In this document: piece by piece, positions 19,462-27,085 of the stretch
How the letters are laid out: every line of letters starts with the position of its first letter
Position numbering within the stretch: position 1 is the first letter of the stretch
Origin: Kitasatospora phosalacinea
GTDB lineage: Bacteria > Actinomycetota > Actinomycetes > Streptomycetales > Streptomycetaceae
Length of the DNA stretch: 64,000 nucleotides
NCBI RefSeq assembly: GCF_000716545.1
Contig: NZ_JNWZ01000006.1
Coordinates: 1-64,000, forward strand
Reading direction: 5' to 3'
Notes under the pieces: generated by a model
The model's database searches: none
Told to the model about the DNA's origin: nothing
The model's input: the letters and a program-made list of their open reading frames with translations, nothing else
Made by a program: the position numbers and the translations under genes

Positions 19462-20550
19462 GTGGACGAGATCATCCGCGCTGCGGGCGCGCTCCTGGGC
19501 CAACCGCTCCGCCACCCCGTCGACCTCGGCGGCAGCCCGCGCAGCACCGTGCTGCGCTGCCGGACGGCCGACGGCGGCAGCGTGATCGTCAAGGCGTTCG
19601 CCGACGGACCGGAGGCCCGGCGCGCGTACGCCGGCGAGACGGCCGGGCTCTCGCTCGGCCTGGCCGGGCCCGGGCTGCTCGCCGTGGACCCCGAGCGGCG
19701 GCTGCTGGTGATGGCGGACCTGGGGAACGCGCCCACCCTGGCGGACCTGCTGCTGGGCACCGACCCGAAGGCCGCCGAGCGCGGCCTGCTGGAGTGGGCG
19801 CGCGGCCTGGGCCGGCTGGCGGCCCGTTCGGTGCCGCGGCGCGCCGAGTTCGCGGCCCTCTGGCAGCACCACGGCGAGGGCCTGCCGAGCTGGGAGGACG
19901 AGCCGTGGCAGCTGCGGAACGCCGGCGCCTTCCTCGAACTGCTCGCCGAGTGCGGCGTGAGCGCCCCGCCCGGGCTGGCCGACGAGCTCGCCGAGGTCGG
20001 CACCGCGGGCGGCGAGCGGTACCCGGGCTTCACCCCGGGGGACACCTGTCCCGACAACAACCTGATCACCGCGGAGGGGTTGCGGCTGCTCGACTTCGAG
20101 GCGGCCGGCTACCAGTCGGTCTTCCTGACCGCCGCCTACTGCCGGATGCCGTTCTCCAGCTGCTGGTGCGTCTACCGGCTGCCGGTCGGCCTGGCCCGGC
20201 GGGTCGAGGGGGCCTACCGCTCCGAGGTGGTGACGCGGTACCCGGACCTGGCCGAGGACGCGGTCTGGCAGGCCGGCACGGCCCGGGCGGTGGTGGTCTG
20301 GACGGTCGACTCGACGCTGCACCTGCTGCGCCGCGCGCTGCCCGAGGACGGCCCGATGCACCGCACCCGCCGCCCGGTGCCCACCCGCCGCCAACTGCTG
20401 CGCCACCGCTGGACGAGCGCGCTGCGGCTCACGGGGTACCCGGCCTTCACCGCGACCGTGCGGCTGCTGCTCTCCGAACTCGCCTCGGAGTGGGACGCGC
20501 CCGAGCTGCCCGGCTACCCGGCGTTCCACTCGGCCACCGGCTCCAGCTGA
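19462..20550 (+). CDS. phosphotransferase-like (aminoglycoside phosphotransferase fold) protein
   Basis: A 362-aa protein with a kinase-like layout: an N-lobe strand with a lysine (VIVKAFADGPEARRAYAGE), a hinge (RLLVMADLGNAPTLADLLLG), and a degenerate catalytic loop TPGDTCPDNNLITAEGLRLLDFEAAG, where D-x-CPDNN and DFE correspond to the Brenner and DxD motifs of the APH/choline kinase family. The GTG start at 19462 has AGGA 7 bases upstream; a longer frame is open but has no site. No pathway neighbour gives the substrate. I infer a small-molecule kinase or a pseudokinase; antibiotic resistance should not be assumed. Confidence 0.75.
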   Translation: MDEIIRAAGALLGQPLRHPVDLGGSPRSTVLRCRTADGGSVIVKAFADGPEARRAYAGETAGLSLGLAGPGLLAVDPERRLLVMADLGNAPTLADLLLGTDPKAAERGLLEWARGLGRLAARSVPRRAEFAALWQHHGEGLPSWEDEPWQLRNAGAFLELLAECGVSAPPGLADELAEVGTAGGERYPGFTPGDTCPDNNLITAEGLRLLDFEAAGYQSVFLTAAYCRMPFSSCWCVYRLPVGLARRVEGAYRSEVVTRYPDLAEDAVWQAGTARAVVVWTVDSTLHLLRRALPEDGPMHRTRRPVPTRRQLLRHRWTSALRLTGYPAFTATVRLLLSELASEWDAPELPGYPAFHSATGSS

Positions 20551-20596
20551 TCCGGCGCGGCGGCGCGCGGAACCGGCGCCCGTCGCGCCCGCCCGC

Positions 20597-20806
20597 TCAA
20601 ACGGTCGGGAAGTGCCCTGCCTTGACGCCGGTGACGAACGCCTGCCAGGTGGGCGCCGCGAAGGCCAGCCGAGGGCCCTCCGGGTCCTTGGAGTCCCGCA
20701 CCAGGCCCGGGTTGGCGTCGTCCACCTCGACGCACTCCCCGCCGTTGGCTCCGCTGTAGGACGACTTGCGCCATGCGGAGGCGTTGCGGCCGGACGCTTC
20801 ACTCAT
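20597..20806 (-). CDS. DUF397 protein, copy 2 of a tandem duplication
   Basis: A 69-aa DUF397 protein with the family core WRKSSYSGANGGECVEV, then DANPGLVRDSKDPEGPRLAF and a terminal WQAFVTGVKAGHF. DUF397 proteins in Streptomyces usually act with an XRE regulator carrying DUF5753, as here (21024-21854), possibly as toxin-antitoxin-like or developmental control pairs (compare WhiJ/BldB-type loci). It differs from the copy next door at only five residues (positions 3, 5, 6, 19 and 69). Confidence 0.85.
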   Translation of the reverse strand: MSEASGRNASAWRKSSYSGANGGECVEVDDANPGLVRDSKDPEGPRLAFAAPTWQAFVTGVKAGHFPTV

Positions 20807-20821
20807 GTGCGTGCCCCTTCA

Positions 20822-21031
20822 CTAGGCGGTCGGGAAGTGCCCTGCCTTGACGCCGGTGACGAACGCCTGCCAGGTGGGCGCCGCGAAGGCCAGCCGGGGA
20901 CCCTCCGGGTCCTTGGAGTCCCGCACCAGGCCCGGGTTGGCGTCGTCCACCTCGACGCACTCCCCGCCGTTGGCGTCGCTGTAGGACGACTTGCGCCATG
21001 CGGAGGCGTTGCGGTCAAGAGCGTTACTCAT
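20822..21031 (-). CDS. DUF397 protein, copy 1 of a tandem duplication
   Basis: A 69-aa DUF397 protein. Its ATG at 21031 overlaps the last 8 bases of the XRE regulator gene, so it is translationally coupled to it. The second copy follows 15 bases after its stop; the two units repeat at 225-bp spacing and are almost identical in DNA, which indicates a recent duplication or gene conversion. Confidence 0.87.
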   Translation of the reverse strand: MSNALDRNASAWRKSSYSDANGGECVEVDDANPGLVRDSKDPEGPRLAFAAPTWQAFVTGVKAGHFPTA

Positions 21032-21854
21032 GTGCGTATTCCTCCGCCACCGATTCGATCAGTTCCTGGGACACTTCCGACGGCAGTGCGGCGGCCCTGG
21101 CCAGATTGTAGGCCCTCTGGCAAAGGTCCACCAAGGTTGGCTCGTCGAGCAGTTGACCTGCATACATGCCCTCGGTGTACGCCAGCGGCGGGGCGTCCTC
21201 GAAGGTCATCAGGAAGAGCGAGCCTGCCGCGAGGGGGTGCGCCCCCGCACTGAACGGCATGACCTGGAGCAGGAGTTTGCCCGTCCTCGTCGCCTTCAGG
21301 AGGTGGTGCAACTGTTCGGCCATCACCCGCGGGCCGCCGACGGGCGTCCGGAGCACCGACTCGTGCAGGATCACCCACAGTTCGGGGGCCGCCGGGTCGC
21401 TCAGGTCGAAGGCCCGCCCGAGCCTGGCCCTCAGTTTCTCCTCCTTCTCGGCGGGCGAGGAGAACGGCTGGCCCGTGCGGATGACGGCGCGCGCGTAGTC
21501 GGGGGTCTGCAACAGCCCCGGCACCAGCGTCGGGGCGTACAGAGCGATCGTCTTGGCCTGGGCCTCCAGTTCGGCGACCTGGCCGAAGTAGGGGGCGTGC
21601 CGGTTGCCGGCCACCAGGGAGTAGATCCGGGCGAAGTGCCCGTCGCTCTCGAAGACCTTGTCGAAGCGGTCCGAGAACTCCTTCTGCGGGTTCCTGGTCG
21701 CACCCTCGAACTGGCCGATGTACCCGGCGGAGCAGTAGACCATCGCGCCCAACTGCTCCTGGGAGAGCTCCCGCGCCTCGCGGTACCTCCGCAGCTCCGA
21801 CCCGTAGTAGGCGCTCGGGGAGATGTACGGGCGGGGTTCCTTCTTGCTGACCAT
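21024..21854 (-). CDS. XRE-family transcriptional regulator with DUF5753 domain
   Basis: A 276-aa cytoplasmic DNA-binding protein. The helix-turn-helix occupies about residues 15-70 (YYGSELRRYREARELSQEQL, GAMVYCSAGYIGQFEG), followed by the long DUF5753 domain (YSLVAGNRHAPYFGQVAELE ... LQTPDYARAVIRTG ... LLLQVMPFSAGAHPLAAGSL). This architecture plus adjacent DUF397 genes is one of the most repeated regulatory modules in Streptomyces, with members affecting development and antibiotic output. The ATG at 21854 is the first in frame with the HTH. It heads an operon with the two DUF397 genes. Confidence 0.92.
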   Translation of the reverse strand: MVSKKEPRPYISPSAYYGSELRRYREARELSQEQLGAMVYCSAGYIGQFEGATRNPQKEFSDRFDKVFESDGHFARIYSLVAGNRHAPYFGQVAELEAQAKTIALYAPTLVPGLLQTPDYARAVIRTGQPFSSPAEKEEKLRARLGRAFDLSDPAAPELWVILHESVLRTPVGGPRVMAEQLHHLLKATRTGKLLLQVMPFSAGAHPLAAGSLFLMTFEDAPPLAYTEGMYAGQLLDEPTLVDLCQRAYNLARAAALPSEVSQELIESVAEEYAHE

Positions 21855-21986
21855 GCGTCACGTCCGCCTTCCCGCAGCGGTGTTGCTGCACCTCGACGTC
21901 GCTCAGGGTAGCGACCCGGACCGTTACGGAAGGTGGAAACCGGATATCCCAGAGTGACGGAGACCCCCGGGCGTCCCGGCCGCCGC

Positions 21987-23009
21987 TCAGCCCCCGATCG
22001 CGGACATCGGCCGGTCCGGCCGGACGAAGTCGGCGTCGCCGATCCGGTGCCCGGGCCCCTTGCGGGCCACGCAGTCCCGCCAGGCCCGTTCGATCCGCTC
22101 GTCGTCGGCGCCGCCGCGCAGCAGCGCCCGCAGGTCGGACTCGGCGGTCGCGAAGAGGCAGTTGCGCAGTTGGCCGTCGGCGGTCAGCCGGACGCGGTCG
22201 CAGCCGCCGCAGAACGGGCGGGTGACGGAGGCGATCACGCCGACCACGTGGTCGGTGCCGGCCAGGCGCCACTCCTCGGCGGGCGCGTTGCCGTGCCGGC
22301 CGGCCGGGGTGAGCGGCCAGCGGGCGGCGAGGGCGGCGAGGATCTCGTCCGCGGTGAGCATCGCGGCCCGGTCCCAGGCCCCCTGGGCGTCCAGCGGCAT
22401 CGACTCGATGAAGCGCATCTGGTAGCCGCCGTCGACCGCGAACTCGACCAGGTCGACGAGTTCGTCCTCGTTGACGCCGCGCACCGGCACCGCGTTGACC
22501 TTCACCGGCGCGAGCCCGGCGTCCTTCGCGGCGGCCAGCCCGGCCAGCACGTCCGGCAGCCGGTCGCGGCGGGTGAGCGCCGCGTACCGCTCGGGGCGCA
22601 GGGTGTCCAGGCTGACGTTCACCCGGTGCAGTCCGGCCCGCTTCAACTCGCCCGCGCGCCGGGCGAGTCCGATGCCGTTGGTGGTGAGCGAGAGTTCCGC
22701 GCCGAGTTCGGCGAGCCGGGCGACGAGCGCGGGCAGGCCGCGGCGCAGCAGTGGTTCGCCGCCGGTGAGGCGCAGGGTGCGGATGCCGAGGCGGTGGACG
22801 GCGATCCGGGCCAGGCGCAGCAGTTCGTCGTCGGTGAGCGCCTGGTCGCGCGGCAGCCAGTCGAGCCCTTCGGCGGGCATGCAGTAGGTGCAGCGCAGGT
22901 TGCACCGGTCGGTGAGGGAGATCCGCAGGTCGGTGTGGACCCGGCCGTGGCGGTCGAGCAGCGGTGCGGGGGTGCCGGTGGGGGCGTCTGTGGTGCGCGG
23001 CGGTGCCAT
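21987..23009 (-). CDS. moaA: GTP 3',8-cyclase MoaA (molybdenum cofactor synthesis)
   Basis: A 340-aa radical SAM enzyme that rearranges GTP in the first step of molybdopterin synthesis. The SAM cluster ligands are Cys36, Cys40 and Cys43 (DRCNLRCTYCMP). The C-terminal second cluster is CGGCDRVRLTADGQLRNCLF, and the protein ends in the conserved double glycine (AIGG) needed by MoaA. Substrate-side blocks LRLTGGEPLLR and TTNGIGLARR are also present. The length is normal. It is divergent from the MobA/MocA-like gene with a 130-bp gap, so the two share a promoter region and a pathway. Confidence 0.97.
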   Translation of the reverse strand: MAPPRTTDAPTGTPAPLLDRHGRVHTDLRISLTDRCNLRCTYCMPAEGLDWLPRDQALTDDELLRLARIAVHRLGIRTLRLTGGEPLLRRGLPALVARLAELGAELSLTTNGIGLARRAGELKRAGLHRVNVSLDTLRPERYAALTRRDRLPDVLAGLAAAKDAGLAPVKVNAVPVRGVNEDELVDLVEFAVDGGYQMRFIESMPLDAQGAWDRAAMLTADEILAALAARWPLTPAGRHGNAPAEEWRLAGTDHVVGVIASVTRPFCGGCDRVRLTADGQLRNCLFATAESDLRALLRGGADDERIERAWRDCVARKGPGHRIGDADFVRPDRPMSAIGG

Positions 23010-23139
23010 GGGGCCAGTGAACGGGGGCGGCCGGGGGGCGGTCCAGGGACGGAACGGCCGGGAGCGGCGGGCGGGCGGCGGGCCCGGTCTGTCGGATCGT
23101 CCAAGGCGGCGCGGCGGGGCGCGGGGGCAGACTGGCCGC

Positions 23140-23778
23140 GTGACGGACGGTGCGACTGGCGGTGCGACTGGTGGCGTGACCGGCGGGACGGCGGAACCGC
23201 GGGTGCCGGCCCTGGTGCTGGCGGCGGGCGGCGGCTCCCGGCTGGGCGGGCGGCCGAAGGCGCTGCTGCCCTACCGGGGGCGGCCGCTGCTGGAGCACGT
23301 GCTGGCGGTGGCGGCGGACGGCGGCTGCGACGGGGCGGTGGCGGTGCTGGGCGCGGCGGCCGAGGAGGTGCGGGCCGGGGCGGAGACCGGGGACTGTCGA
23401 CTGGTCGACAATCCCGACTGGCGCACGGGCATGGCCTCCTCCCTGCTCGCCGGCCTGGCCGCGCTGCCGCCGGGGGCCTCGGCCGTCCTCGTCCTGCTGG
23501 TGGACACCCCGGGGGTGACGGCGGAGGCGGTGCGCCGGCTGCGCTCCGCGCACACCGGCCGCGCGGACCTCGCGGCGTGCGCCTACGCCGGGCGCCGGGC
23601 GCACCCGGTGCTGATCGGCGCCGCGCACTTCCCCTTCCTCCGCGCCACCGCGACCGGCGACGCGGGCGCCCGGGCCCTGCTGGCGAGCCGTCCGGTCACC
23701 CTGGTCGACTGCACCGGCGCGGGCGTCCCGGACGACCTGGACACCCCGGCCGACCTGACCCGCTGGGGCATCGCCTGA
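23140..23778 (+). CDS. MobA/MocA-like nucleotidyltransferase (molybdenum cofactor)
   Basis: A 212-aa NTP transferase-like protein with the signature LVLAAGGGSRLGGRPKALLP (residues about 23-42), the DNPDWRTGMASSLLAGL block and VLVLLVDTPGVT, which are diagnostic of the MocA/MobA group that attaches CMP or GMP to molybdopterin. Its position next to moaA supports this. The WRTGMASSL type of sequence favours the MocA (cytidylyl, xanthine dehydrogenase-type cofactor) branch, but the choice is not certain. The GTG at 23140 starts a short Gly/Thr repeat (VTDGATGGATGGVTGGT) before the fold; that repeat is a local duplication. Confidence 0.85.
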   Translation: MTDGATGGATGGVTGGTAEPRVPALVLAAGGGSRLGGRPKALLPYRGRPLLEHVLAVAADGGCDGAVAVLGAAAEEVRAGAETGDCRLVDNPDWRTGMASSLLAGLAALPPGASAVLVLLVDTPGVTAEAVRRLRSAHTGRADLAACAYAGRRAHPVLIGAAHFPFLRATATGDAGARALLASRPVTLVDCTGAGVPDDLDTPADLTRWGIA

Positions 23779-24144
23779 CCCGGGCCGGGGCTGCGAGCCG
23801 TCGCGGCGGCACCACGTCGTCCCGGGCCCACGCGCCGAGCCGGGCTCCCGCGGCCGGTACGGAAGTAGTGGTGGCGGAGACCTGCGGCACGGTCTTCCCG
23901 TGCCGATCGGCGGAACCGACGGTACGTCAGCGGCGTCCCGGCGGGGCCGCCGGGCCCCACCCGCCACCGGTGCCCCGGGCGACCGCGCGCGCCCCCGGCG
24001 CGTAACCGTCCGCGCACCTTTCCGCCACCTCAACTCCGTTGGAGGAATCCCTCATTCCGCACCGGTTCGGCCCCCGATCGGCCAGGATGGGAGGAATCCT
24101 CCTGCCATCCAGATCCGACCCGATCCGAACGGACGGTGACCGCC
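23779..24144. other. gene-free stretch with a hairpin and a repeated GGAGGAATCC element
   Basis: No supported ORF. It holds an 8-bp-stem hairpin (CGGCACGG-TCTTC-CCGTGCCG, 23885-23905) and two copies of GGAGGAATCC at 24041 and about 24090, the second being the perfect palindrome GGAGGA-A-TCCTCC (24090-24102). The repeats precede the zinc-ribbon gene and may be operator sites. I see no clear -35/-10 pair. Confidence 0.35.
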
Positions 24145-25014
24145 ATGCCGCTGCCCGAGGACGCCGCCGACGCCGCCGACACCACCGCCGACGCCGGGGT
24201 GCCCACCGGTTTCTCCCCCGGTTCGCCGTCGGGGGTCAGCCACCTGCGCTGCCCGGCCTGCCGGGCCGAGCACCGGTACGAGCCGCCGAGCCTGCCGTGC
24301 CCGTGCGGGGCGCAGCTGCGGGTGCCGCTGCTGCGCGGCGGGGTGCCGGTGCAGGTGAGGTTCCGGTCCTGGGAGGACTCCTGGCTGAACATGCGCTGTC
24401 CGCACTGCGGGCGCAGCGACCAGTGGCCGCAGCCGGAGTTCACCTGCGACTGCGGGGCGACCGTGCGGATGCCGGTGGACCGGGTGCCGCGCCTGCAGAG
24501 CGCCGACGCCCGGAAGGCCCGTCCGGTGGAGACCGCCCGCCCGTACACCACCGCCGTCCCGCCGGCCGCGCCCGTCCCGGCGGCGGATCCCCCGGCGGCC
24601 GGTTCGGGCCGGGCGCGGGCGCTGCGTCCGCCGTTCCGCCCGCAGCCGGTGCGCACGCCGCAGGACGCGGTGCTGACGGCGGCCCGGTACCTGCAGTGGC
24701 TGGGCTTCTACGACCTGGAGCTGGTGCCGGGGGAGGAGCGCGACTCGACCACCCTGCTGGGCAGCCGGATGGTGGCCCGGGTGGACACCTGGACGGAGCC
24801 CGCCGACGTGAAGGCGGTGGAGTGCCTGTGGCTGGAAACGCTCCACGGCGAGGACGTCGCGGCCGCCATGTTCACCGTCTCCGGATACTCCCGGCAGACC
24901 GTGGTGCGCGGTGAACAACTGCTGGTGGCGCTGTTCACGCTGGACGCGGCGGGCATCCCGCAGCCGTCGAACGGTGCCGCCGAGGCGTTGATGGAGACCG
25001 GCTGGACGTCCTGA
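24145..25014 (+). CDS. zinc-ribbon protein with a C-terminal domain resembling a degenerate Mrr-like restriction endonuclease fold
   Basis: A 289-aa protein. The N-terminal third holds Cys pairs of two zinc ribbons: CPACRAEH with CPCGAQ, then CPHCGRSD with CDCGATV. A Pro/Ala-rich linker (about 130-170) leads to a C-terminal domain (DAVLTAARYLQWLGFYDLEL ... RMVARVDTWTEPADVKAVEC ... AAMFTVSGYSRQTVVRGEQL) whose strand/helix pattern recalls the Mrr_cat domain, including the TxSGYS step and helix after it. The PD-(D/E)xK residues do not appear to be kept, so it would be inactive as a nuclease. That comparison is inference. An alternative GTG start lies at 24136. Confidence 0.7.
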   Translation: MPLPEDAADAADTTADAGVPTGFSPGSPSGVSHLRCPACRAEHRYEPPSLPCPCGAQLRVPLLRGGVPVQVRFRSWEDSWLNMRCPHCGRSDQWPQPEFTCDCGATVRMPVDRVPRLQSADARKARPVETARPYTTAVPPAAPVPAADPPAAGSGRARALRPPFRPQPVRTPQDAVLTAARYLQWLGFYDLELVPGEERDSTTLLGSRMVARVDTWTEPADVKAVECLWLETLHGEDVAAAMFTVSGYSRQTVVRGEQLLVALFTLDAAGIPQPSNGAAEALMETGWTS

Positions 25015-25190
25015 CACCGCACCGGCGGGCCACCGCCGCGTACGCCCGGCGCCCACCGTCCGGATCGGGCCGTTCCGGATTTCCTCGCGCTCGTGATCTG
25101 GTGCACAAGCTCCCGCGCGTGTTGAATTGCCGCCACGGCGCGGGCCCTTGGGCCGGCGGGTCGTTGCATGGCGCGCACAAGGAGGTGGCG

Positions 25191-26000
25191 TTGTCGGTGC
25201 ACGGGACTGCCCCGGGGGGCATGGCTGACGTCGTCTGGCGGCTGCGGTCGCGCGGCTGCTGGCAGGAGGCCGCGGACCTGCTCCGACCGCAGGCCGGGCG
25301 GGATCCGACCGCGGCGCTCCAGCGGGCGGAACTGCTGATCGAGCAGTGCCTGTTCACCGCGGACCACTGGGAGCGCGCGGAGGACGCGCTGCGGCACGCG
25401 GAGGCGTCGGTGGCCGGCATCGAGGCGCGCGCGGCCGCGTCCTGCGCCCGGGGGTTCCTGGCGTACGTGGCGAGCGTGCTGGGCCGCCGGGACAGGCTGG
25501 ACGAGGCGCAGGCCGCGCTGGGGCGGACGTCGGCGCTGCTCGCGCCGCAGGCGCCGGGCCGTCCGCTGCTGGACTTCCGGCGCGGGCTGGTCGCGGAGAA
25601 CCTGCTGCACGACCCGGTCGCGGCGCACAGCGCGTACGCCCGGGCGCACGAGGGGGCCCGGGAGCGCGGGGACGACCTGCTGCGCTCCTCGACCTGGCGC
25701 CACCTGGCGGGCCTGGCCCAGGCGGCGGGCGACCGGGAGCGGGCGCACGCGGGGTTCGCGGCCTCGCTGCGGCTGCGCGAGGAGCTGGGCTTCACGGTGG
25801 GGGTGGCGCCGGCACTGGCCTCGCTGGCGGAGGTCTCGGACCCGGTGGAGGCGGAGCGGCTGCGGGCGGAGGCGTCCCGGCTGGTGCAGGCGCTCGGCGG
25901 GGTGCCGGTGTGGCTGGCGCGGCGGCTGGCGAAGGTCCCGGCGCAGCCCGGTCCTCCGGACGGTGGCACCGGGCGCGACCTGCGGCGCGGCATCAGCTAA
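25191..26000 (+). CDS. TPR-like helical repeat protein, function unknown
   Basis: A 269-aa, Ala/Arg/Leu-rich all-helical protein with TPR-like spacing of small and large residues (AADLLRPQAGRDP, AEDALRHAEASVAGIEARAA, LDEAQAALGRTSALL, AHAGFAASLRLREELGF). It has no signal peptide and is likely a cytoplasmic scaffold. A TTG start at 25191 follows a very strong AAGGAGGT at 5-base spacing; a GTG at 25197 is equally possible. Its stop codon is part of the iron box that governs the following FhuF-like gene. No function can be assigned. Confidence 0.72.
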   Translation: MSVHGTAPGGMADVVWRLRSRGCWQEAADLLRPQAGRDPTAALQRAELLIEQCLFTADHWERAEDALRHAEASVAGIEARAAASCARGFLAYVASVLGRRDRLDEAQAALGRTSALLAPQAPGRPLLDFRRGLVAENLLHDPVAAHSAYARAHEGARERGDDLLRSSTWRHLAGLAQAAGDRERAHAGFAASLRLREELGFTVGVAPALASLAEVSDPVEAERLRAEASRLVQALGGVPVWLARRLAKVPAQPGPPDGGTGRDLRRGIS

Positions 26001-26016
26001 GGTGAGCCTTACCTGC
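25998..26016. promoter_or_regulatory. iron box (DmdR1/IdeR operator) before the FhuF-like gene
   Basis: TAAGGTGAGCCTTACCTGC agrees at 15 of 19 positions (reverse strand) with the DmdR/IdeR consensus TTAGGTTAGGCTCACCTAA. It starts at the TAA stop of the preceding gene and lies 80 bases before the (2Fe-2S) protein gene, so it would repress that gene under iron sufficiency. Confidence 0.8.
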
Positions 26017-26095
26017 CCGGGGCGAGCAGCAGCCCGGGCGGGTCCACCTCGCCGTGCCCGGGCCCGCCCCCGGGAGCACCACCCAGGGAGCCCGC

Positions 26096-26932
26096 GTGAC
26101 CACCTACCAGGTCGAGCAGTCCCCCGCCACCGCCTCCCCGGTCTCCCCCGCCTGCCCCGGCCCCGCCGCCGGGGCGCCGCCCTGCCTGGGCAGTTGGCTG
26201 CGCCTCGGCCGGGTCTTCCCGGACCTGCGGATCCACCACGCCGCCCCGCGCACCGGCTCCGGCTGGACCACCGCCGCCGCGCTGGCCGACGACCCGGCCG
26301 CGCTGGAAGCGATGATCGCCTTCGACGAGCGGCTCGGCCTCGACCTGTACGGCGCCCCGACCCGCCCGGACGTCACCGCCGGGTTCAGCCTGCACCGCTA
26401 CGCCTGGCCGGTCTCGCTGGCCTTCACCCTGCCCTGGCTGCTGGAGCGCCGCGTCCCGGTGCTGCCGCCCTCCCAGGTGTCGGTCAACCGCACCACCGGC
26501 GAGCTGACCGCCCGCCCGGCCGGCTTCCACTGCCTGCCCGGCGACCCGGCGGCCGCCCGGCCCGACGCCCTGGTCGTCCCGGACCGCCCGGCGCTCGACG
26601 CCGCCCTGCGCACCGCGCTCGCCGAGCACTTCGCGCCGCTGCTCGACTCCTTCCGCCCCGCGGTGCGCCGCGGCCCGCGCACCCTGTGGGCCCTGGTCAC
26701 CGACGACGTGGTGGACGGCCTCTGGTACGCCGCCGGGCTGCTCGGCGAGGAGCCCCGGGCGGTGGCCGCGCTCGAGGCCCTGCTGACCGGCGACGCCGCC
26801 GCGGCCCCGTTCGTCGGCACGCCCGGCTTCCGGGGGACGCCCGGCGCCCGGGCCAGGACCAGGGTCAGCTGCTGCCTGTACTACACCGTCCGGCCGGCCG
26901 AACTCTGCGTCAGCTGCCCGCGCGCCCGATAG
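26096..26932 (+). CDS. FhuF-type (2Fe-2S) ferric siderophore reductase-like protein
   Basis: A 278-aa protein ending in the FhuF cluster signature C-C-x10-C-x2-C (Cys259, Cys260, Cys271, Cys274, in CCLYYTVRPAELCVSC), which binds a [2Fe-2S] centre in proteins reducing iron bound to hydroxamate siderophores in the cytosol. An upstream iron-binding-protein-like helical domain contains WALVTDDVVDGLWYAAGLLG. The GTG at 26096 follows AGGGAG; a GTG at 26054 is less good. Expression is predicted to be iron-repressed through the iron box. No siderophore biosynthesis or uptake genes are adjacent, so it works with systems elsewhere. Confidence 0.88.
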   Translation: MTTYQVEQSPATASPVSPACPGPAAGAPPCLGSWLRLGRVFPDLRIHHAAPRTGSGWTTAAALADDPAALEAMIAFDERLGLDLYGAPTRPDVTAGFSLHRYAWPVSLAFTLPWLLERRVPVLPPSQVSVNRTTGELTARPAGFHCLPGDPAAARPDALVVPDRPALDAALRTALAEHFAPLLDSFRPAVRRGPRTLWALVTDDVVDGLWYAAGLLGEEPRAVAALEALLTGDAAAAPFVGTPGFRGTPGARARTRVSCCLYYTVRPAELCVSCPRAR

Positions 26933-27085
26933 CGCCGCCCGGCACCACCGGTCTGACGATAATTCGTTCTCCCGCCCGGAATTCCCCCCTAACGGGGTAA
27001 TGGCCCCGATCCCGCCGTGATCGCCGAATTTCTCCGCCATGATGGTCCCCGCCGTCACGACCGGAAAGCGAGGCTGGATCAGGTC

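Noticed and set aside
19462..20550. Aminoglycoside resistance gene
   Set aside because: The protein has only the general kinase-like layout with a degenerate catalytic loop; nothing shows antibiotic substrates.
21028..24033. 1001-codon minus-strand frame
   Set aside because: It passes through the XRE regulator and moaA in a wrong frame and across intergenic DNA; low-complexity translation only.
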